64,000 bases of DNA from assembly GCA_022559845.1 (NCBI GenBank), contig CM040128.1:272372698-272436697 (forward strand). Direction: 5' to 3'. The notes under the pieces were generated by a model. That model saw only the letters and a program-made list of their open reading frames with translations. It was not told where the DNA came from and ran no database searches. Of this stretch, positions 57,901 to 64,000 are shown piece by piece. The position numbers and the translations under genes are program-made. The first letter of the stretch is position 1. Every line of letters begins with the position of its first letter. Source of the stretch: Amorphophallus konjac (taxonomy: Eukaryota > Streptophyta > Magnoliopsida > Alismatales > Araceae).

Positions 57901-60030
57901 TTTTTTTTTGGTGCAGCTCCTCCCGGAGCCAGAGCAGGCATGGGCTTCTCCCCTCCTCCCGAGAATGTCTTCGCAGGAGTGGGGCTGGTTTTGGATGAAT
58001 CCAATCCCGATGTTGCCTTTGATATTGAGGATTTGGCTACTCCTGCTGACGATTATACACCAGTGATCGCCGCCTCTCCTTTGGTTGGTGTGGAGAGGAT
58101 TTTCGTCACTCAGGCTCCAGGTTTATCTTCTTTATATGGCTTCCCCCCCTTTATTTGAGAGAGCGTGAGTATTTCTATTGACACAATTACTTGTAGGAGA
58201 CATTGGAGTCCTCCCCAATCCTCTTGTGATCAAGGAAGGTGATCATTCTTCTCCTGGCAAGGGAGGCTCTCTGGCCTATAATTCCTCGAATGGGGAGAGT
58301 TCAGGCACTTCCTCTAGCACAGGGGCTACTAGCTCCTCATCTGGGGAGGACCTGCCTTCCCCCACATCGAGTTCCCCTGAGAGCAGGGAACTGAGGGCTA
58401 CCCCAGGTAAAATAAGGGTCATTTTTGCTGCGTGCATCTGTACTTTACAACCTCTTTACTTATCTTGTCCTAGATCATGCAGCTGTTGAACTGGCGACCT
58501 CTGTCAGGATGTTCTCCCAGCTTGTTGAGCCTGGACCATTTATGGAGTTCTCGGACTATCACGACAATCTGGGAGCCGTACATTCTGGGATGAGAGCTGA
58601 CATAGGCTTCCCAGAGTCGGGGGCTCTTGGTAGTGCAGGGCTTCTTTTCGCCCTAGGCCTATTAGAGCGCGTTGCCAGCTTGGTGGAGACTAGTGCAGTG
58701 GATCCTCCGGGTATGAACTCTGTCTTTACATGTGTTTTTGTTCATACCTTTTGCATTTGAGGTCATTGACGCTTACGGTTTCATTGGTTTGAACAGTTGT
58801 TGATCAAACCAAAGAAGAGCCTACCCCTCAACCTAGCGAGACTGTGGCTTCTCGGACTCCTCTAAGGGAGGGCGACAGTACTGGCCACATGGCTGCTCTT
58901 TGAGCCTTTAGCTCCAGGTTCCCTTTTTTTATGAAAACCCATAATATTAGTCAACAGGCGAACTTTTCTTTCCTGCGATGTTGACCTCTCTTTTTTTATT
59001 TTTCCAGCAGGTCTTCTTTCTATAGAGCTGGCGGCAGAGGCTCCTGGAACAATAGAGCCGACTCAGATGGGTGTCAAGTCCCCCTCTGGGATAGTTCTTT
59101 ATGTGTAGCGCGTCTCTGTTATTATGGTTGAGGAGGGTGCTGCCATAGAAACATGTATGCATTTGTCTCTTTAAGCTCTCGCCCTCGTTGTTTGACAGAT
59201 GAAATGGTCTAAGTCATTTACATTTACTTCATTTGCAGAGGGCTTGGCTACAGACACAGAGCCTGCAGGACTAGAGTCAGCCTTTGTTGAGATCCCTGCT
59301 CCAGTTTCTGAAGAGGAGCCTTCTTCTGCTAATTCCGAGGGCATGATGACCTCCAATAAGGGCACTATCACTTGCGCCTTGAAGCTTTGCATGTGTTTAT
59401 TTTATCATGGCAGGACACTTGTCATTTTTTGTCTCCTTGATTTCAGCTTCGACGGATGAGGTTCCAGAGGTGCCTCAGAGTTTCCTTGCTCTTGGGAGAG
59501 AGTGGCCTAACGGTCCTCAGCTTGGCATAGCACTAGTAGATGTCGACATGGGAGCTCGGCTTATTCAGAACCTCCAACTATTACTCCAGATTGACCCCCT
59601 TCCGACCGTTGAGGCCATGAGGGGCAACTTGGAGTGTTGCACCAGAGGCTATCATGCATTCGGTTTCCCCAGGGACACTTGGATGGCGAAGCTCACCGCT
59701 CTATGGGATGAGTTCGCTCGTCTTCATGTTACCCAGGAGCAGAGACGGAGGGCCCATATGATAATCCAACAAGCGGCGGAGCAGCTTTGCAGACTGCGAG
59801 CGACTCATGCCGGGGTTTACACTTTACGCCCAAGTTGAAGTTGCTCGAGAGCGTGACTGGGCGGTCTCCCTCCTAGAGGAGGACCTTCTGCGGTAGGTTT
59901 GGGAGACCGAGGAGCGTAATCTTGTGCGGGCTGAGGTAGAGACTCTCTACCGCAGACTTGAGGGGCTCTAGGAGGAAGTGCTTCTGAGCGAGGCCCACAT
60001 CGCCGATCTGAGGGGCGGAGCCAGGCCTTG
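54995..60030 (+). pseudogene. Plant-mobile-domain-like ORF with acidic tail and coiled coil, frameshifted
   Basis: Read as pieces: 54995-55315 (ICTYDWSRGYPSHYPLDRHL), 55300-55511, 55391-55600, 55777-55965, 56223-56768 (LMACGQRVAIALAALANIYH), 56975-57205 and 57226-57594. An acidic, Ser/Pro-rich linker follows to about 59400, then a helical C terminus (59407-59838, WMAKLTALWDEFARLHVTQE) continuing as a broken coiled coil to about 60030. The layout resembles the aminotransferase-like plant mobile domain (PMD) found in retrotransposons and in MAIN/MAIL genes; this is from memory and moderate. Several frameshifts and stops make it non-functional, though some gaps might be introns. Confidence 0.55.
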
Positions 60031-60239
60031 ATACCTCACTTATTTTCTTCTTTTTTTTAGAGAGGGCTTTTGTAGTTCGCCCAGTTTTGGATCTTGGTTG
60101 ATCCAAGGACCTGTCTCGAACTCCGCTCTATTTGACGAGAATGTTGAATAAAGGACAAAGTAGAGTAACTTGCTGCTTTCATCCTTTTTGCATATCTGCT
60201 GCTTGCTCCATCTTTCTTTCTTTTTTTCTTTTTTTAATC

Positions 60240-60480
60240 ACTTTACTAGTCCTACTGCCCTTTTCGGATTTTCGCTAGGACTGACCCCATTTAGCTTTTT
60301 TCCAGTGTGCACTTGTGGGCTTTGACACTGAGGGGTTACCTATTTTTGCCTGAGGTGCCCTTGCGGCGGGTTTTCACCATAGTCGGGTTAAAAATTTTTT
60401 TGCCCTTGATTGCTCTCCTAACAAGAAGAACAACCAAGTCTGCTGAGGCATCAATATTTTTAATCCCGTTTTGTTTGTTT
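60240..60480 (+). repeat. Flanking direct repeat, left copy
   Basis: Text with TTTTCGCTAGGACTG..TTTAGC, GAGGGGTTA..TTTTTGCCTGAGG, and CAATATTTTTA-TCCC recurs at 61715-61950. The two copies bracket the 110-bp minisatellite. Confidence 0.75.
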
Positions 60481-60670
60481 GTTTATTTTTGTTTGGGTTG
60501 TGAAGGGTACCTAGCCCGTAGGGTAGATGACATATCCACAAGAATTGGATAGTCAAAATTGGCTGACTCTCATGAGTTAGGAGTCAAGGATTTAGACTAG
60601 TTGCCTAGCAACATTGCCTGGTGTTGACAGCCCGAAAGGGGCATGAAGTCAAAACAAAGGTAGGAAGACC

Positions 60671-61620
60671 GGTAGGGTTGGTGACCCAGAGGGGATGTGT
60701 AGACCAACTCTTACAAGTGGGACTGAGGGATTTGAGAACTCAAAAGAGGTGTACGAGTCAAATTCGAGGGTTTGAAATGTGAGTAGGGTTAGCAGCCCGA
60801 AGGGGACACATAGGCCAACATTACAGGTGAGACCGGATGGGTTTAACTGCCCGTGAGGGATGTATAGGTCAAACCCAAAAGGTCGAAAAATGGGGAGGGG
60901 TGGCAGCCTGAAAGGGACACATAGGCCACCGTCGGAGGTTCAATGGATGGATTTGACCGCCCGAGAGGGACATATCATTTAGATCTGAAGGCCAAAAGGC
61001 GGATAGGGTCGGTAGCCCAGAGGGAACACATAAGCTGAACCCTGTAGATGAATTGATAGATTTGACAGCCCGGGTGGGACATTATTAATCAAATCCGAAA
61101 GCTGAAAGGCGGACGGGGTTGGCAGCCCAGAGGGGACGTGTAGGCCGAACCTTGTAGATGGAAAGATGGATTTGACAGCCCTAGAGGGACGTGTGAGTTC
61201 AAATCCGAAGGCCGGAAGGCGGATAGGATTGGTAGCCCGAAAGGGGATGCATAGGTCAAGTCCGAAGATGAAAAGAGTGAGTTGGCCGCCCTAGTGGGAC
61301 GTGTAAGTCAAATCCGAAAGCCGGAATACGGATAGGGTTTGTAACCCGAAGGGAGCACATATGGCAAACCCTAAGATGAAAAGAGGGATTGACCGCCCTA
61401 GTGGGATGTGTGAGTCAAATTCGAAAGTCAAAAGGTGAGGAGGGTTGGCAACCTGAAGGGGACGCATAGGCCAAACCCGGTGGACTGAAAGGACATATTT
61501 GATAGCCCTAGTGAGATGTGTGAGTCAAATCTAAAATCCGAAAGGCAAATAGGGTTGGCAGCCTGAAGGGAGTTTATAGGCCAAACTCTAAAGATGAATT
61601 GATGGATTGATGAGATTGAA
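60671..61620 (+). repeat. Minisatellite, period about 110 bp, nine units
   Basis: Units begin GG(A)TAGGGTTGG(C)AGCCC at about 60671, 60781, 60891, 61001, 61111, 61221, 61330, 61437 and 61547. Each has two similar halves, one with AGCCCgAAGGGGACaCATAGGCC and one with GACaGCCCtAGaGGGACGTGT. No coding frame persists. Tandem repeats between pol and the extra ORF are known in Tat/Ogre-type gypsy elements. Confidence 0.9.
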
Positions 61621-61714
61621 TGTTGTGGCCTGGCACTACGAGGTGTGGTTATCGACTTAGAACCACCCATAGAAGTATGTCACAAAGAGGGTTTTTTCTG
61701 TCTCTTTTTTTTCA

Positions 61715-61950
61715 CATTACCAACCTCACCGCCCTTGCGGGTTTTCGTCGAGGTTGGCCTCTTTAGCTTTTTCCAGCACGCTCTTGCAGGTTTTTCACGT
61801 TGAGGGGTTATCCATTTTTGCCTGAGGCCCCCTTGCGGGTTTTCACCTTAACTAGGTTTCTGGCTTTTTTGCTTTTAGTCAACCCTTGGATGGGAGGTGG
61901 CTAAATCCGCCGGGGAGCCAATATTTTTAGTCCCATTTTTGATTTCTTCT
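61715..61950 (+). repeat. Flanking direct repeat, right copy
   Basis: Second copy of the 60240-60480 text, diverged; both repeat CCCTTGCGGGTTTTC-type blocks. Confidence 0.75.
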
Positions 61951-61984
61951 TTTTCTTTTTGAAATTCAACTTGAACCTTCGCTA

Positions 61985-63176
61985 AGAAGAGGTACATCCT
62001 GAGAGGACTGTTGCGGAAGCTCGTGCGATGGCGCATGGTAGAGCTTCATATGCTTGCCATTAAGAGGAGGGAAGAGATTACTTCCCTTATAGTCAACGAC
62101 CGTGTATGCACCTCCTTCGTAGACCTTTTGAATGATATAGGGTCCATGCTAGTTGGGCTGAAGTTTGTCACTGGATCTTCCTACCAAAACCTCCTTTTCC
62201 TTGATCATGACAAGATCGTCCCTTTTGAATACCCTTTGCTTGACAAGTTTATCGTAGGCATGTGTCATGCGGGCTTGATACACTTGTAAGTGTTTATAGG
62301 CTCGAAGTCTCTCGCCTTCTAGGTCTGACAATCTCTCGAGCCTCCTTTCCGTTTCGGTTTGGTCTTGGCTTCGTAGCCCAGCGTGAACAACAACGCGATA
62401 GGACGCCAGCTCAATTTCTACAGGGATTACTGCTTCGGCTCTGTAAACCAAGGAGAACGGGGAACAACCTGCAGGTGTCTTGTAAATGGTTCGATAGGCC
62501 CATAGGGTTTCATGCACCTTTTCGCCTCAATCCCTTTTGCGGCCAGCAACTATTTTGGCCAACAGTTTGCAAAGGGTTTTATTGAAGGCTTGGGCCAGCC
62601 CATTAGCTTGGGGATTATAGACCGACGATGTCCTCCAATCAATGTGGAACTTAGCTGACAATGTGTAGACAATCTTATTCTTGAATGGCATGCCATTATC
62701 TGACACGACTCGACTGGGAGTGCCAAATCTGTAGATTGTATAATGCCTCACGAATCGGGCAACAATTTTGTCTGTCACTTTCTGCAGCGGGATAGCTTTA
62801 GCCCAACGAGAGATAATTTGTGACTGCAAGGATGAACTTGTGACCTTGGGATGAAGGTGGGAATGGTCCCACTATATCCATATCCCATTCCGTAAACGGT
62901 CAAGTAGGCGTAGTTGGATGGAGCGGGTTAGGCGACCTTTGAGGCACTAGCCCGAATGTTTGGCATTGGTGACATGTACGAGCATACTGGTTACAATCTT
63001 CGTACATGGTGGGCCAGTAAAACCCTTTTAAGCTTGATGTTGTTTTTCATTTTGGCTCCTACTTGATGGGCCCCGCACAATCCAGAGTGGACTTCGTGCA
63101 TCACAGTTCTCGCCTCCTTAGGTGAAAGACATCGCAGGAGGACTGATCGGTCTTTCGCATGGACAAGTTGTCATAA
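61985..63176 (-). pseudogene. Ty3/gypsy integrase, degenerate
   Basis: Minus strand. Zinc-binding HHCC (MHEVHSGLCGAHQ; CNQYARTCHQC) at about 63105-62975. Core: WDMDIVGP, VVSDNGMPFK, then YNPQANGLAQAFNKTL at 62829-62530. C-terminal module: LWAYRTIYKTPAGCSPFSLVYR to about 62150, then a GPYII..GKHMKLYHA-like end near 61990. The third catalytic residue (Glu of the usual VEAFN) is Gln here, and at least three frameshifts or stops are present. No reverse transcriptase is visible to its right, so the element is truncated or interrupted at about 63176. Confidence 0.85.
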
Positions 63177-63733
63177 AGGCTTTACAAGAAGGCACTAAAG
63201 GTTAGAGAATAACCGGTGCAAACCACGGAACAAACCCAACATAAATATCAGCCCCCAGGTCATTGCAAGGTAAAGCAGATGTCCGCGTTTTTACAAAGGA
63301 TCCCTGAAGGGAGCTACAAGTGCGATGGAGCGACCGGGACTGGATTGGATGCTGTGTGCTGGCATTGACTGGCGCAAGGGAGATCGGGTGCCGTTCGAAG
63401 TGAGCAGTCGGGCACCGACTCTGGGGCCGAGCATCGGTATATCCGGGAGTTAGGTCCGGACCCGAGAAGTGCTACTTCCAGGCCATGGTCCAACCAACTC
63501 GGGTCAACGGGCGAGACAGTCATAACACTTCATACGCAACAAGGAGGAAGGCTTGTGTGAATCGACTAGACGCTATTTGAGAGGTACTCGTTTGACATAC
63601 CCTTGACGTGTGTTAAGCCGAGCAAGTCAAGCCAACCAACCAAACGCCTTTGTCGTGCCTTTACTCCTTGTGCGATCGTGCTTGGAAGTTAAGGTTGTAG
63701 TTGTCTGTTGCCCGTTGGAATTCCCTAAGGGGG

Positions 63734-63742
63734 AATTTATAG
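63734..63742 (-). promoter_or_regulatory. Putative TATA box, minus strand
   Basis: TATAAATTC on the minus strand, just downstream (in that direction) of the hairpin units. Confidence 0.45.
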
Positions 63743-63765
63743 AGGAAGGTGAAGGGTCAAGCAGG

Positions 63766-63913
63766 TTTACGCGGATCAAGGTGGCAGGGGCAGCGTGGTC
63801 CGCATAAAGTCCCCTTTTACGTAGATCGGGTTGGCTGGAAGAGAAAGGAAAACAAGTTTTTTTTTTGGATGGGTTTACGCGGACCAGGTTAGTACCAGCC
63901 TGGTCTGCGTAAA
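63766..63913. repeat. Hairpins with TTTACGCGGA stems
   Basis: Unit 63766-63808: TTTACGCGGATCA against TGGTCCGCATAAA. Unit 63874-63913: TTTACGCGGACCAGG against CCTGGTCTGCGTAAA, a 15-bp stem with one mismatch. Further half-units (TTTACGTAGATC, TTTACACGGATT, TTTACATGGACCAGG) extend to the window edge. Confidence 0.8.
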
Positions 63914-64000
63914 GCACCCTTTACACGGATTGGGGTTGAAAAACCTCTTTTTTTATTTTTTGGAGACAGAGGAGGGTTTACATGGACCAGGTTGGGGGGT

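Larger units (their letters stand above)
63177..64000 (-). mobile_element. LTR-like sequence at the right edge
   Basis: On the minus strand, hairpin units (64000-63766) are followed by CTCTATAAATTCCC (63732-63745), a good TATA box, then mixed sequence up to the integrase break. This again gives the order array, TATA. No ends were found; it continues past the window. It could be this gypsy element's own 5' LTR with gag-RT deleted, or a separate insertion. Confidence 0.45.

Noticed and set aside
53901..64000. Endogenous pararetrovirus
   Set aside because: The integrase with HHCC and DDE-type core and the LTR-like ends indicate Ty3/gypsy; no movement or coat protein features seen.

Overview
This is a plant nuclear window. 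It has spliced genes with GT-AG introns, plant-specific gene families (a USP-domain receptor-like cytoplasmic kinase and an ABC1-type organellar kinase), and about 45 kb of LTR retrotransposon, LINE and hAT sequence. GC-rich exons beside AT-rich introns suggest a monocot, but I cannot name the species. No bacterial operon, CRISPR array, rRNA or tRNA is visible.

Layout. (1) 1-4999 is a near-perfect inverted duplication around a 100-N gap. (2) 4017-21490 is one retrotransposon insertion ('Y') with a 5-bp target-site duplication (GATTC). It has three LTRs and two internal regions; the first carries a 1,074-aa proline-rich ORF and no pol. The third LTR is split by a 3.3-kb solo LTR of another family ('X'), which has its own duplication (CCCAC). 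Y itself sits inside another X-family LTR (2551-4016 plus 21496-22281). (3) 22282-30745 is intergenic, with a possible inverted-repeat element at about 27.95-29.55 kb. (4) 31048-35753 is an intact ten-exon USP-plus-kinase gene of 782 aa. About 7 kb downstream is a truncated duplicate of its 5' end, broken by a frameshift and a Copia-like solo LTR. (5) 41183-42014 holds the first two exons of an ABC1-family kinase; its remaining exons are not seen. (6) 44848-about 52090 is a degenerate LINE on the minus strand with a complete 4.5-kb hAT transposon inserted in it (8-bp duplication). (7) 53.9-64.0 kb is Ty3/gypsy-type sequence: a broken plant-mobile-domain-like ORF (plus strand), a 110-bp minisatellite, a dead integrase (minus strand) and an LTR-like end.

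The most unusual signal is recurring arrays of short, non-identical DNA hairpins. The stem sequence is shared within an array but differs between arrays, and paired changes keep the stems complementary. Arrays lie in Y LTRs (ten units), the Y leader between primer-binding site and ORF (nine units), X LTRs (eight CGCGCTA-type units in one copy, GTCGAC-type units in another), and both ends of the gypsy region. Shorter ones lie inside the Y ORF. Most LTR arrays sit upstream of a TATA-like box. I read them as candidate cis-acting RNA or DNA structures of retrotransposons.

The two host genes are otherwise ordinary: a probable cytosolic signalling kinase and a probable plastid ABC1 kinase. Everything else is transposon biology. 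All splice sites and boundaries were read by eye and need transcript or alignment support.
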